DNA of 64,000 nucleotides from Bacteroidales bacterium (lineage in GTDB: Bacteria > Bacteroidota > Bacteroidia > Bacteroidales > P3): positions 1 through 64,000 of the forward strand of contig JAFUGA010000037.1 in NCBI GenBank assembly GCA_017469625.1, given 5' to 3'. Below the pieces are notes generated by a model. The model did no database searches and was not told the origin of the DNA. It saw nothing but the letters and a program-made list of their open reading frames with translations. This document shows, piece after piece, positions 1-9,079 of the stretch. Position 1 is the first letter of the stretch; the number at the start of each line of letters is the position of its first letter. The position numbers were made by a program, and so were the translations under genes.

Positions 1-3000
1 AAACATAAATTGCAGAAAATTCTTTTTCCAATGACTTTCTGAACCCGTCTAATCCATTACTGTCAAGCCAAGAAGCGTTACTGATAAAAGCAATTACCCC
101 TTCGTCATCTTTACTTAGCCTGTCTGTTGCCCAACGGAATGTTTTAATATAACTATCGTACGTCGCTTTGTTCAGATTAGCGCAACTGGTGGCAACATAT
201 TTCTCTTCAATTTGTTTTTCTAATAAAGGGTAAGACTGATTTTGAGCATTATCATTTGCAGATTTCTGTCCAACGGAGTAAGGTGGATTTCCTATAATGA
301 CGGTTATAGGTTTATTTATCTGTTTTTTTATTCGGGCGGTGTTTTCTGGAAAAGTAGTTTCTATAAGTTCGGTTTGGGTATTTTGTTTTGAGTACATCTG
401 TTCGCCTAATTGGAAAGTATCAGTCAGACATATCCCCTCAAAAGACTGATATGTGTCTTTGTTTTTCTGCAAGTCGTGGTAAGAGTTTTCTATGTTGATA
501 CTTGCTATATAATAAGCCAAAAGAACTATCTCATTGGCGAATATCTCGTGTTTGTATTTTCTTTCCAAATCTTCATCTTTGATAATACCGCTTTGCAACA
601 GCCTTGTAATAAACGTACCCGTCCCTGTAAAAGGGTCAATTATATTAACGTTTTTATCAGTCAAAGAACGTGAAAATTCTTTATTCAACACATGCTCTAC
701 GCTTTTGATAATAAAATCCACAACTTCCACGGGAGTATATACAATTCCCAGTTGCTCGGTTGTTTTCTTGAAAGCCAGACGGAAAAACTTATCATAAAGT
801 TCCACAACTATCTTTTGCTTAGCTTGAGAGTTGTCAATACCTGCTGCTCTTAACTTAACACTGCGGTAAAACTTCTCAAGGTTTTCATTATCCTGCGCAT
901 CAATACGGTCATTTAATAAGTCAATGATTTTATTCAAAGACTTACTCATCGGATTATTAGCTGCAAAAGAATAATTCTCAAATAGGGCTTCAAAGACAGG
1001 CTTTGTGATAATATGTTGTGCCAACATCTCCACCGCAGTTTGCTCCTTAACTGACGGATTGATATTTTTGTGCAGACCTTTCAAAAATCTGTCAAATTCT
1101 TTTCTTGCCTTTTCGTCCGTATTTATCAATTCGGTAATTTGTTTTATGTGTCTTTCGGCTATTTTTGCCACATCTTCCGCCCATTGTTCCCAATAGCGTT
1201 TTTTACCTACCTTTTCAACCATACGGGCATAGATAACGCTTTGCATATTTTCAAAACGCATCTCCATCTGCTCGGCAATAGTTTGTTTTATATCCGTATT
1301 GTCAAAAGTATTATCCGATGTTTCCGTATCATTATTGGCACTTGTTCCGTCAAAAATAGAACCTGTCAAAAGGATATTTGACGGGCGTTTTTTATTTAGT
1401 TCAATCTTATTAACAAATGCGTCAAAGCGGTCATCGTGAGCCCGTAAGGCGTTAAGTATCTCCCAAACCACTTTGAAATCTTCGCTGTTATCCAACACGT
1501 TTTCAGGTTTTACATCTTCGGGAACTACAACGGGAATAATAATATAGCCGTATTTCTTCCCTTCTGCTTTCCTCATCACCCTGCCTACCGATTGCACGAC
1601 ATCCACCTGCGAATTTTTAGGAGAGAAAAACAGAATTGCGTCCAACGAAGGCACATCTACTCCTTCGGAAAGGCAACGTACGTTAGTCAATATCCGACAT
1701 TGGTTTCTGTCATTGGGAGATTGTTTCAACCAATTGAGTTTTTGGTCGCGTATTGTGGCACCCATAGACCCATCTACGTGATTTGCTTGTATTGTTACCG
1801 TAGTTTGTCTGTCTTTTTCCTCCAATTCCTGTGAATAAATCTCACTTGCGGTATTTAATACCTGACTTGTTGCTTTTGACCACGCTATTGTACGGCAGAA
1901 AGCAACGGCACGCCTCATCGGTTCGGGGTCTGTTAGTTTTAATATATCATTTTCCACCAATGTTTTCTTACTTAGCGCATTTATACAGCCGACAAGTTTT
2001 GCCATATCGTCAGTTTCCAAAGGTGTTTTGCCGTCATACTGTATTGTTTGCAGACTTTCTTTCATTCTTTGGCTTACTTCACTCTGCGAAACTGTCAAAA
2101 CAATTACTTTATAATCGGAAAGCAAATTCTTATCAACCGCCTCACCGAAACCTATTCTGTAAATATCATTGCCATACAACGCAACATCGTCCATACTACA
2201 CAAATAAGCGTCTTTTTCCCTTGCTTTGATTTGGTCATTTTGTTTATACAAACGCGGAGTTGCCGTCATATACAGACGTTTCTTGGCTTTGATAAAATCA
2301 TTGCTATGAACACGGACAAAAGTACTCTCTTCCTCGCCCTTAAGCGTAACTCCTGTAGTACGGTGTGCCTCATCGCAGATAATCAAATCAAAAATGAATT
2401 TTTCACCCATCAACTTCTGGGCATCGGATATTACTTTTATGGATTGGTATGTAGAAAAAACAACCAGCATCTCATCATTGCGTTTGCTGTTTATCCTCTC
2501 TATTTGATATTTTACATTGTTTGCATCAGTGGAAGCCGGCATCGCCAAATCTTCTATTGTATATATGTTGCTGTCTTCATCTTTCTTGGTTTTCTTTTGG
2601 CTTACTCCGCTGTCAGAACATACACATACGGCGTGGATTTTCCTTTCTGCATCATAATTCCAGGCTCTTAGTGTTTGGGACAGTAACGCTATTGACGGGA
2701 CAAGGAAAAGTATTGTACCTTTGTGTGCAGTTATCTCTTCCGCTATCTTTAAAGAAGTATAGGTCTTGCCTGTTCCGCATGCCATTATAAGTTTTCCGCG
2801 TTCGTTTTCCTTAAAATATTCTTTTGTCTTCTGCAAAGCCGTCAGTTGATGCTCCATTAACTGTTTTTTCTTACTTAAGACATTGTCTTTATTTGTGCCT
2901 TCGTCCAACTTTTTCCAGTCTATATCAAACGAAAGTAACTCCCCATAACCCAAACGTGCGGCAGGAATGATTTGATTTTGAAAATTACCCCAGGCATTTG

Positions 3001-3390
3001 CGGTCATACCTTTTTCCGTTGTGTCTATCCAAAGACGGAAAGCAAACTGACGTGTCTGTCCTTGGTCATCAACGAATTTTCTTGTTGAGGTGGAAAGAAA
3101 AGTATTCACATCGCCTTTGTCAATATAGGTGTCGGCAGCAAAACATTTGCATTGTATAGCCCAATAATCGTTTTCAAACGTTTGTGCAACCAAATCAATA
3201 CCCGTATCCGTCAAACTTATGGAATCTCTGTAAGGAAACTCATTCCATAACCAAACTTTACTCAGTTGATTCTTATACATCGGGTAAGTCAATAGGAAAT
3301 TCTTTATAAGGTTTTCAAATTTTCCACCCTTATCTCTTTGAGAAAAAGCTTCTTTTCTGTATTTCTCTAATACTTCTTTTAAATAGGCCA
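1..3390 (-). CDS. Type ISP restriction-modification enzyme (nuclease-helicase-N6-adenine methylase), 3' part outside window
   Basis: One open frame reads leftward from ATG at 3390 and runs off the window edge, giving about 1130 residues. An Mrr-like PD-(D/E)XK nuclease domain comes first (E26, D66 in DTGID, Q80-C-K82). A superfamily 2 helicase follows: Walker A MACGTGKTYT near residue 205, DEAH near 338, MTATPR near 375, and motif VI QSVGRVMRK near 600. A gamma-class N6-adenine methylase comes last, with DPFTGTGTF near 917 and NPPYSVGQ near 1033. This order, and the NPPYSVGQKSANDN stretch, match single-chain type ISP enzymes such as LlaGI/LlaBIII, which translocate on DNA and need no partner subunits. 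The target recognition domain should lie beyond the left edge. Arg codons are often CGT/CGC and GC-ending codons are frequent, unlike neighbouring genes that use AGA, which suggests horizontal acquisition. No other R-M gene is visible. Confidence 0.93.
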
Positions 3391-3429
3391 TAGTTTTGTT
3401 TTTCTTTTGTTGAGATAATATTTCTCTTG

Positions 3430-3437
3430 CAAAGGTA
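3430..3437 (-). promoter_or_regulatory. -7 box of the type ISP gene promoter
   Basis: The minus strand reads TACCTTTG, a perfect Bacteroidota TAnnTTTG box, about 40 nt upstream of the ATG at 3390. No TTG -33 element sits at the usual 19-20 bp spacing, so the promoter may be weak or controlled. Confidence 0.55.
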
Positions 3438-3736
3438 CAAAATTTAAATAGAAATTATATATGGAAGAAACAAATTTTACATCTTTTTACTTTGAAAAAC
3501 GCAATATTATTTCGCTATGAAAAGTGTTTCGTTTTGTATTTCTATTTCTTAAAATTTGAAAAATAAATCTTAATTTTAGTGTTCTAAATTACCTTTTTTA
3601 CTATAAAACTTACAATTCTAAAACGCTATTTCTTTGTTTTATAAAGAAAAAAATACTCGTTTTTATAGCAAATTTTTCTTTAGTGTTCTATATTTCTTAT
3701 ACTATTTTTGTAAAACGAAGTTTTGTTTTCATAGAA

Positions 3737-3858
3737 CTTTGTTTTAATTTTCTAAAACAAAGAGATAGAATTCTAAAACAAAGTTCTACAAAATTAAAAC
3801 AAAGAGATAGAAAATTCTTTCTTTGTTTTAGAAAAATAAAACAAAGTTTCGTGAGGGT
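3737..3858 (+). repeat. 21-bp module array, locus 1
   Basis: Direct units begin at 3754, 3775 and 3796 in strict 21-bp phase, with another at 3838. Inverted cores (CTTTGTTTT) lie at 3737-3745 and 3821-3829. Two 10-bp hairpins result: 3737-3746 with 3753-3762, and 3821-3830 with 3837-3846. The array lies just downstream of the lpxA terminator. Confidence 0.85.
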
Positions 3859-3871
3859 GGGGTAAAGAAAA

Positions 3872-3900
3872 ACGACTTGTAAAATTTATTTACAAGTCGT
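3872..3900 (-). terminator. Rho-independent terminator of the lpxC/fabZ-lpxA operon
   Basis: A perfect 12-bp stem (3872-3883 with 3889-3900) encloses a 5-nt loop. On the minus strand it is followed by TTTTTCTTTA. Confidence 0.85.
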
Positions 3901-3938
3901 AAGTGTTTGTATTATAAAGTATTATTCTTTATAATGAA

Positions 3939-4733
3939 TTAGATATTTGAACGCATATCTGTTGTGCTATGACCTTTTATAAGTCCTCTATCGGATTTTT
4001 CCATAAAGGTTGCTATAATGTTGGTAAATTTTGTTTGTTTTAAAGATTTTATTTCTTCAAGTGCTTCGCTGTATATAAGACCACTCTGAAATACTATGCG
4101 GTAAATATCTTGTATTTCGTTGATTTCGTCTTGGGTAAATCCTCTTCTTCTTAAACCAACTGAGTTAAGACCGCAATAAGATGCAGGAAACTTGCCCACT
4201 TTAACAAAAGGTGGAACGTCCTTATCTATCAAAGAGCCACCCATAAGAATAGCATGCTGACCTATATGTACGAATTGGTGAATGGCACTCATACCTCCGG
4301 TTATTACAAAGTCGCCTACCTCTATGTGTCCTGCAAGGGTGGTATTGTTTGCCAAAACACAGTTGTTTCCTATAACACAATCGTGGGCTATATGCACGTA
4401 AGCCATTATAAGATTGTTATCTCCAACAACTGTTTTGCCACTTGCAGCCGTACCTCTGTTGATAGTAACACACTCTCTTATAGTGTTGTTGTCGCCTATC
4501 TCTACAGTAGTATATTCTCCTTCAAATTTCAAATCTTGGGGAATAGCAGCAATGCTTGCATTAGGAAATATTCTACAATTGTTACCTATTCTTGCACCCG
4601 GAAAAACAACTGCTCCAGAACCAATGTAACAATTATCACCTATAACAACATCTTCGTGGATAACTGCAAAAGGTTCTATTTTAACATTTTTTCCAACTTT
4701 TGCTTCAGGACTTAAATAAAAAAGTTTATCCAT
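3939..4733 (-). CDS. lpxA: UDP-N-acetylglucosamine O-acyltransferase
   Basis: LpxA adds the first 3-hydroxyacyl chain from acyl-ACP to UDP-GlcNAc, the first step of lipid A synthesis in the cytosol. The 264-residue length is normal for the family. The N-terminal two thirds are hexapeptide repeats of a left-handed beta-helix (for example VVIGDN, ARIGNN, VEIGDN, HIEVGD). HIAHDC at residues 114-119 carries the histidines that match catalytic H122/H125 of the E. coli enzyme, and the C-terminal helical part follows. It lies 37 bp downstream of lpxC/fabZ and is probably co-transcribed, so three consecutive lipid-envelope activities share one transcript. Confidence 0.97.
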   Translation of the reverse strand: MDKLFYLSPEAKVGKNVKIEPFAVIHEDVVIGDNCYIGSGAVVFPGARIGNNCRIFPNASIAAIPQDLKFEGEYTTVEIGDNNTIRECVTINRGTAASGKTVVGDNNLIMAYVHIAHDCVIGNNCVLANNTTLAGHIEVGDFVITGGMSAIHQFVHIGQHAILMGGSLIDKDVPPFVKVGKFPASYCGLNSVGLRRRGFTQDEINEIQDIYRIVFQSGLIYSEALEEIKSLKQTKFTNIIATFMEKSDRGLIKGHSTTDMRSNI

Positions 4734-4770
4734 AAAATATGCACTTATTTTATTTTGTATTTAAGTTTTG

Positions 4771-6144
4771 TTATGCTTTAGAAACCATTGCCATCATTGT
4801 AGCCTCTACACAGACTTTGTTTCCAACGTATGCAACACCTTTCATAGTTACACAACCTCTTCGTACAGGGCCTTGTTGTGTAAGTTTTAGAATAAGGGTA
4901 TCGCCAGGTACAACCTTGTTTCTGAATTTTACTTCTTCAAATTTCATAAAATAGGTATTGTACTTTTCTTCTGGGGAAACATCTTTCAAAACAAGCATTC
5001 CACCTGTTTGACCAAGTGCTTCTACAATAAGAACTCCGGGCATTACGGGTTCTTCTGGGAAGTGTCCATTGAAGAAATCTTCGTTGCCTGTAACGTTTTT
5101 TAGACCTATAACATAGTCTTCTCCTACTTCTATTATTTTGTCTATTAGTAACATAGGGAAACGATGAGGTAATCTCTTTTTTATATCCACTATATCAAAC
5201 ACGGCAGGTTTGTTAGGGTCGTAAGTAGGGATATTTTTCTCTTCCATAATCTTTTTTATTTTTTTTGCGAATATATTATTTGCAGAATGACCAGGACATT
5301 TTATTATAAAATGACCTTTGATGTGAATACCAACAAGTGCCAAATCTCCTATAAAATCCAAGAGTTTATGACGTGCTGGCTCGTTGTGAAAACGTAAATC
5401 TACATTGTTTAAAATACCTCTTTCAACTTTTACATCAGAAGTATTTTTGTTAAAGAATTTTGCAATCTGTTCTCTTTCTTTCTCTTCCAAAACAGAATCT
5501 ACAAATATTATAGCGTTGTTTAAATCTCCTCCTTTTATGAGATTGTGCTGTACCAACATCATTATTTCAGATAAAAAAACGAATGTTCTACAGCAAGCAA
5601 AATCTTTGTTGAAAGAATTTAGATTGTCCAACTCTGCTATTTGTGTTCCTATAAGTGAAGATGAGAAATCTATAGTGCTTGTAACAGAAAAATCTTCAGA
5701 AGGCAAAGCCCAATACTCTATATCTTTGTCTTTGTAGTGTATAGGTTCGTTTATAGAATAGTATTTGCGTTCTTTGTCTTGTTCTTCTATACCTGCTTGC
5801 TCCAAAAGTTCTATCCAATATTTTGCACTACCATCTAATATTGGTACTTCTTCGCAATTTACATCTATTTCTATATTATCTATATAGTTTGCATATAAAG
5901 AGACCATAAGATGCTCTATTGTGGAAATCTTTGCACCGTCTTTTTCTATGGAAGTACCTCTTGATGTATCTGTTACTAACATAGCATCGGCAGGAATTAT
6001 AGGCTCGTTTGGTAGGTCTATTCTTTTAAAGAATATTCCTTTACCAGCATCGGCAGGCTTTAAAACAACCTTTGATACTTTGCCACTGTGCAAGCCTTTT
6101 CCTTCAATGCTTACGCTTCTTGTTATTGTCCTTTGTTTTACCAT
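4771..6144 (-). CDS. lpxC/fabZ: Bifunctional UDP-3-O-acyl-GlcNAc deacetylase / 3-hydroxyacyl-ACP dehydratase
   Basis: This is the LpxC-FabZ fusion characteristic of Bacteroidota. The N-terminal part (to about residue 300) is the zinc deacetylase of the committed lipid A step, with IEHLM and FHNEPARHKLLD carrying the zinc ligands. The C-terminal part (about 310-457) is the hot-dog fold dehydratase, with LPHRFP and NGHFPEEPVMPGVL holding the catalytic His and Glu. The fused enzymes compete for 3-hydroxyacyl-ACP, linking lipid A to fatty acid elongation. ATG at 6144 is chosen because the longer frame begins at a TTG lying inside the -7 box. Length is then 457 residues. Confidence 0.96.
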   Translation of the reverse strand: MVKQRTITRSVSIEGKGLHSGKVSKVVLKPADAGKGIFFKRIDLPNEPIIPADAMLVTDTSRGTSIEKDGAKISTIEHLMVSLYANYIDNIEIDVNCEEVPILDGSAKYWIELLEQAGIEEQDKERKYYSINEPIHYKDKDIEYWALPSEDFSVTSTIDFSSSLIGTQIAELDNLNSFNKDFACCRTFVFLSEIMMLVQHNLIKGGDLNNAIIFVDSVLEEKEREQIAKFFNKNTSDVKVERGILNNVDLRFHNEPARHKLLDFIGDLALVGIHIKGHFIIKCPGHSANNIFAKKIKKIMEEKNIPTYDPNKPAVFDIVDIKKRLPHRFPMLLIDKIIEVGEDYVIGLKNVTGNEDFFNGHFPEEPVMPGVLIVEALGQTGGMLVLKDVSPEEKYNTYFMKFEEVKFRNKVVPGDTLILKLTQQGPVRRGCVTMKGVAYVGNKVCVEATMMAMVSKA

Positions 6145-6153
6145 AATAGAGTG

Positions 6154-6184
6154 CAAAAATATACAATATTTTCTACAGCAACAA
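6154..6184 (-). promoter_or_regulatory. Promoter of lpxC/fabZ-lpxA
   Basis: On the minus strand, TTG (6184-6182), a 20-bp spacer and TATTTTTG (6161-6154). The box ends 9 nt before the ATG at 6144, so the predicted leader is only a few nucleotides. Confidence 0.75.
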
Positions 6185-6212
6185 GAAAAAAAAGAAAAAA
6201 ATGGAATAATTA

Positions 6213-6245
6213 TTGCTTTAATCTAAAATTAAATCATTATTTTTG
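6213..6245 (+). promoter_or_regulatory. Promoter of the secreted-protein gene at 6269
   Basis: TTG (6213-6215), 22 bp, TATTTTTG (6238-6245), 23 nt before the ATG. Confidence 0.55.
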
Positions 6246-6268
6246 CAAAGTTATAAAGAGTATAGAAT

Positions 6269-6739
6269 ATGAAAAGATTGCTTTTATTTACAGTAGTTAT
6301 ATTATCGTGTCTATGTGTTAAAGCACAGACAAATACAGAAACAGAAAATATATGTTATCCTTATATGTTTTCAAAAGATTATGCTGTAGTAGGGGTTTGT
6401 GCAAAGACAACAGATGAAGAGTTGTTGAACATAAGGAAAGATATATTGAAATATACATCTATAAGGTTTATAAATTTTGATGTCATAAGAGGAAAAGACG
6501 GAGATATATACTTTTTATCTATGGCAGTAGATTGCAGAGATGGATATAAAGGGGATATTTCTCATGCTTTTGAACCGGGAGATACAACTTATTATGGGTT
6601 TATAAGAGATTACACAAAACAACCAAATAAAGTTGCATTTTACATGGGTAATCTGAATGCAGAAACATCTTGTATAAAACACGTAGAACAAAGGGTTGCT
6701 ACACTGAAAGAACAAGAAGAAAAAGCAAACGAAAATTAA
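6269..6739 (+). CDS. Small secreted protein of unknown function
   Basis: A 156-residue protein with a clear signal peptide (MKRLLLFTVVILSCLCVKAQ, cleavage after the AQ) and no membrane segment afterwards. The mature part contains VDCRDGYKGD and ends in a charged helix. No family is recognised. It is transcribed alone, divergent from lpxC/fabZ, and closed by its own terminator, so it is not part of the ribosomal cluster that follows. It is probably periplasmic or outer-membrane associated. Confidence 0.75.
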   Translation: MKRLLLFTVVILSCLCVKAQTNTETENICYPYMFSKDYAVVGVCAKTTDEELLNIRKDILKYTSIRFINFDVIRGKDGDIYFLSMAVDCRDGYKGDISHAFEPGDTTYYGFIRDYTKQPNKVAFYMGNLNAETSCIKHVEQRVATLKEQEEKANEN

Positions 6740-6748
6740 AAAAAATAG

Positions 6749-6780
6749 AACTTGATTAGAAAAAAATCAAGTTTTTTATT
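6749..6780 (+). terminator. Rho-independent terminator
   Basis: 9-bp stem AACTTGATT (6749-6757) with AATCAAGTT (6765-6773), then a T run. It separates the secreted protein from rpmG. Confidence 0.8.
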
Positions 6781-6808
6781 GTAGTTTAAAAAAAAGTGTG
6801 TAATTTTG
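6779..6808 (+). promoter_or_regulatory. Promoter of rpmG-DUF4295-ftsY
   Basis: TTG (6779-6781), 19 bp, TAATTTTG (6801-6808). Its -33 element overlaps the preceding terminator's T run. Confidence 0.75.
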
Positions 6809-6833
6809 CACTTTCAAAAAAATTAAGAGAACA

Positions 6834-7022
6834 ATGGCAAAGAAAGTAAAAGACGTAAGAGTACAGGTTATATTAGAATGTACAGAGCAGAAGGCTTCAG
6901 GAGTTCCTGGTATATCAAGATACGTTACTACAAAGTCGAAGAAAAACACTCCTGAAAGATTGGAACTTAAGAAATACAACCCTTATCTTAAGAGAGTAAC
7001 AGTACATAAAGAAATTAAATAA
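6834..7022 (+). CDS. rpmG: Large subunit ribosomal protein L33
   Basis: A 62-residue basic protein with the L33 signature [17 protein letters not shown] at the C-terminal end. It binds 23S rRNA near the E site. Only one Cys remains (ILECTEQ), so this is the zinc-free C-minus form. It starts a cluster with DUF4295 (15 bp downstream) and ftsY, the usual Bacteroidota arrangement. rpmB (L28), which commonly precedes rpmG in this group, is absent here. Confidence 0.95.
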   Translation: MAKKVKDVRVQVILECTEQKASGVPGISRYVTTKSKKNTPERLELKKYNPYLKRVTVHKEIK

Positions 7023-7037
7023 TAAGGAGAATAGATT

Positions 7038-7196
7038 ATGGCAAAGAAAGTTGTTGCAACATTAAAGACATCTGAAGGTGCAAGTTTCGCAAAGGTTATA
7101 AGAACAGTACGTTCAAAGAAAACAGGTGCTTATATCTTTACAGAAGAATTGGTTCCTGCAGATAAGGTAAAAGAAACCATAGCAAAGAAAAACTGA
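7038..7196 (+). CDS. DUF4295 family small basic protein
   Basis: A 52-residue lysine-rich protein (MAKKVVATLK...ETIAKKN) preceded by a good AAGGAGA ribosome site. DUF4295 proteins are Bacteroidota-specific and sit between L33 and FtsY. Their role is unknown, but size, charge and context suggest association with the ribosome. Confidence 0.85.
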   Translation: MAKKVVATLKTSEGASFAKVIRTVRSKKTGAYIFTEELVPADKVKETIAKKN

Positions 7197-7314
7197 GAAA
7201 TTGTTTCTAAAACAATTTACTTTATTTGAAGATAATGGGTGGTCAAATTCTTTCAAATAGTGAAGGAATTGACTGCCTTTTTCATTGTGTGTAAAAAATT
7301 AAATACTGAAGAAT

Positions 7315-8283
7315 ATGGGTATCTTTTCATTTTTAAAAAAGCAAGACAAAGAGTCTTTGAACAAAGGTTTGGAAAAAACCAAAGAGAGTGTCTTTTCCAA
7401 AATAACACGTGCTATTGCAGGAAAATCAACAATAGACGATGATGTATTAGATAATCTTGAACAGGTACTTGTAGAAGCAGATGTTGGTGTAGATACAACA
7501 CTTAAAATTATAGATAGAATACAGGCGAGAGTAACACGAGATAAATACATCGGTACTTCAGAACTTAAACGTATTCTAAGAGAAGAAATAGCCGAACTTT
7601 TGAAGGAAAACGAGAATGGAAACGAAACAAATGGTTTTGATTTTCCTAAGGGAGATAAACCATACGTTATTCTTGTTGTGGGAGTCAATGGAGTAGGAAA
7701 GACAACTACTATAGGCAAATTGGCTTACAACTTTAAACAGGCAGGAAAGAAAGTTGTACTTGGTGCAGCAGATACTTTCAGAGCAGCGGCTATAGACCAA
7801 CTGAAAATATGGGCAGAAAGGACTCAAACAGATATAGTTTGTCAGGATATGGGTTCAGACCCTGCTTCTGTGGCTTTTGATACTTTGAAATCTGCTATAG
7901 CAAAACAGGCAGATGTTGTAATAATAGATACAGCAGGAAGACTACATAACAAAGTCGGTTTGATGAATGAACTTGGCAAAATAAGAAAAGTATTGCAGAA
8001 ACTTATGCCAGAGGCTCCTCAAGAAGTGTTATTGGTTTTAGATGCTTCAACAGGACAAAACGCAATAGAACAAGCCAAACAGTTTACTGCTGCAACAGAT
8101 GTTAATGCTTTGGCTTTGACAAAACTTGACGGCACAGCCAAAGGCGGAGTTGTGATAGGAATATCCGATATGTTTAAAATACCTGTAAAATATATAGGTT
8201 TGGGAGAAAAAGCCGAAGATTTACAAGTCTTCAATAGGCAAGCATTTGTAGAAACTCTTTTTGAAAATTCCGATAAATTATAA
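7315..8283 (+). CDS. ftsY: Signal recognition particle receptor FtsY
   Basis: FtsY is the GTPase that receives SRP-ribosome complexes at the inner membrane. The 322-residue NG-domain form has a short N-terminal part (the acidic A domain is almost absent), a helical N domain, G1 GVNGVGKTTT near residue 122, the insertion-box region DTFRAAAIDQL, G3 DTAGR, and G4/G5 TKLDGTAKGG. It lies 118 bp after the DUF4295 gene on the same strand. Confidence 0.97.
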   Translation: MGIFSFLKKQDKESLNKGLEKTKESVFSKITRAIAGKSTIDDDVLDNLEQVLVEADVGVDTTLKIIDRIQARVTRDKYIGTSELKRILREEIAELLKENENGNETNGFDFPKGDKPYVILVVGVNGVGKTTTIGKLAYNFKQAGKKVVLGAADTFRAAAIDQLKIWAERTQTDIVCQDMGSDPASVAFDTLKSAIAKQADVVIIDTAGRLHNKVGLMNELGKIRKVLQKLMPEAPQEVLLVLDASTGQNAIEQAKQFTAATDVNALALTKLDGTAKGGVVIGISDMFKIPVKYIGLGEKAEDLQVFNRQAFVETLFENSDKL

Positions 8284-8320
8284 ATAGGATAATATTTTTA
8301 ATTTAAATTATACTAAAACT

Positions 8321-8965
8321 ATGAAAAAAACATTGTTAATCGTTGCTCTTTGTGTGGCAACCTTATTTGTAAAAGCACAAAACCAGCATCACTTTTCCAT
8401 GTCTATAGGATATGGTTATATGCTTAGTGATATAGAAAATACAACACCGTTTGCCAACTATGCAAATGAAAGTCATCAACGCCGTATGCACAATGGTATA
8501 AACTATGAATTGGATTACGATTGGGGTTTTCATCAAAACTTTTCTTTAGGTGCTGTTTTCTCTATGTACAACGCTTTTGATTCTTATTACCCTAATAGTT
8601 CTGCAAACGAAACTCGTTCAGATGATATATACATATTTTATGTAGGACCTTCATTTCTTGCTCATACAGATTGGATAAAAGAACATTGGAACCTATATGC
8701 AAGAGCAACCGTTGGATATATGAACTTTAGAAATGCAATGAGAGGAACTGCCAACCTTACTTTCAAAAGACCAACTTTTGGTTATGGAATAGAAGCAGGT
8801 TGTGAATATCTTCTAAGTAAATATTTCTCACTTGTAGGACAAGTTTCTTATATGGGAGGAAGTGTAAGCAAAGTAAAAGACGGTGCAGACAATAAGTACG
8901 AGTTAGGTGATAGCGAAAATATTTCACGTCTTAATATTTCACTTGGTGTGAAAGTGAAACTGTAA
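8321..8965 (+). CDS. Outer-membrane beta-barrel protein
   Basis: A 214-residue protein with a signal peptide (MKKTLLIVALCVATLFVKAQ). The mature region alternates aromatic and polar residues (FSMSIGYGYML, YARATVGYMNFR, FGYGIEAGCEY) and ends with a strand ISLGVKVKL, as in small 8-stranded outer-membrane barrels of the OmpX/porin-like type. No precise function can be given. It starts 37 bp after ftsY and ends at the hairpin of repeat locus 2. Confidence 0.75.
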   Translation: MKKTLLIVALCVATLFVKAQNQHHFSMSIGYGYMLSDIENTTPFANYANESHQRRMHNGINYELDYDWGFHQNFSLGAVFSMYNAFDSYYPNSSANETRSDDIYIFYVGPSFLAHTDWIKEHWNLYARATVGYMNFRNAMRGTANLTFKRPTFGYGIEAGCEYLLSKYFSLVGQVSYMGGSVSKVKDGADNKYELGDSENISRLNISLGVKVKL

Positions 8966-9010
8966 AACAGGATTTTAATTTCAGTGAAATAAAACTTTAT
9001 TCTAAATTTT

Positions 9011-9046
9011 TAAAACTTCGTTTTAGAAAAATAAAACGAAGTTTTA
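9011..9046 (+). terminator. Terminator-like hairpin, locus 2 of the 21-bp repeat family
   Basis: A perfect 15-bp stem (9011-9025 with 9032-9046) and 6-nt loop, followed by TTTTG. The core is AAAACGAAG instead of AAAACAAAG on one arm, with the matching change on the other arm, so pairing is kept. Confidence 0.8.
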
Positions 9047-9079
9047 TTTTGTCAAAACAAAGACTTATTCTTATAGATT

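Larger units (their letters stand above)
3391..3938. other. Gene-free spacer with repeat array and terminator
   Basis: This AT-rich spacer between two leftward genes holds the type ISP promoter, a 21-bp repeat array (3737-3858) and the lpxA terminator. TTTAGTGTTCTA occurs twice (about 3576 and 3680). A 60-codon open frame at 3683-3865 only reads through the repeat array and is not considered a gene. Confidence 0.7.

Noticed and set aside
410-2790. Several plus-strand open frames of 60-207 codons
   Set aside because: They are shadows of the continuous leftward type ISP gene, whose protein carries clear nuclease, helicase and methylase motifs through the whole stretch.
3683-3865. 60-codon open frame with KQRDR-type repeats
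   Set aside because: It reads through 21-bp repeat units whose open frame follows from a length divisible by three. No ribosome site, promoter or domain is seen.
6144-6156. Longer lpxC/fabZ starting at TTG 6156
   Set aside because: The TTG lies in the -7 box TATTTTTG; ATG 6144 gives the usual family N-terminus (MVKQRT).
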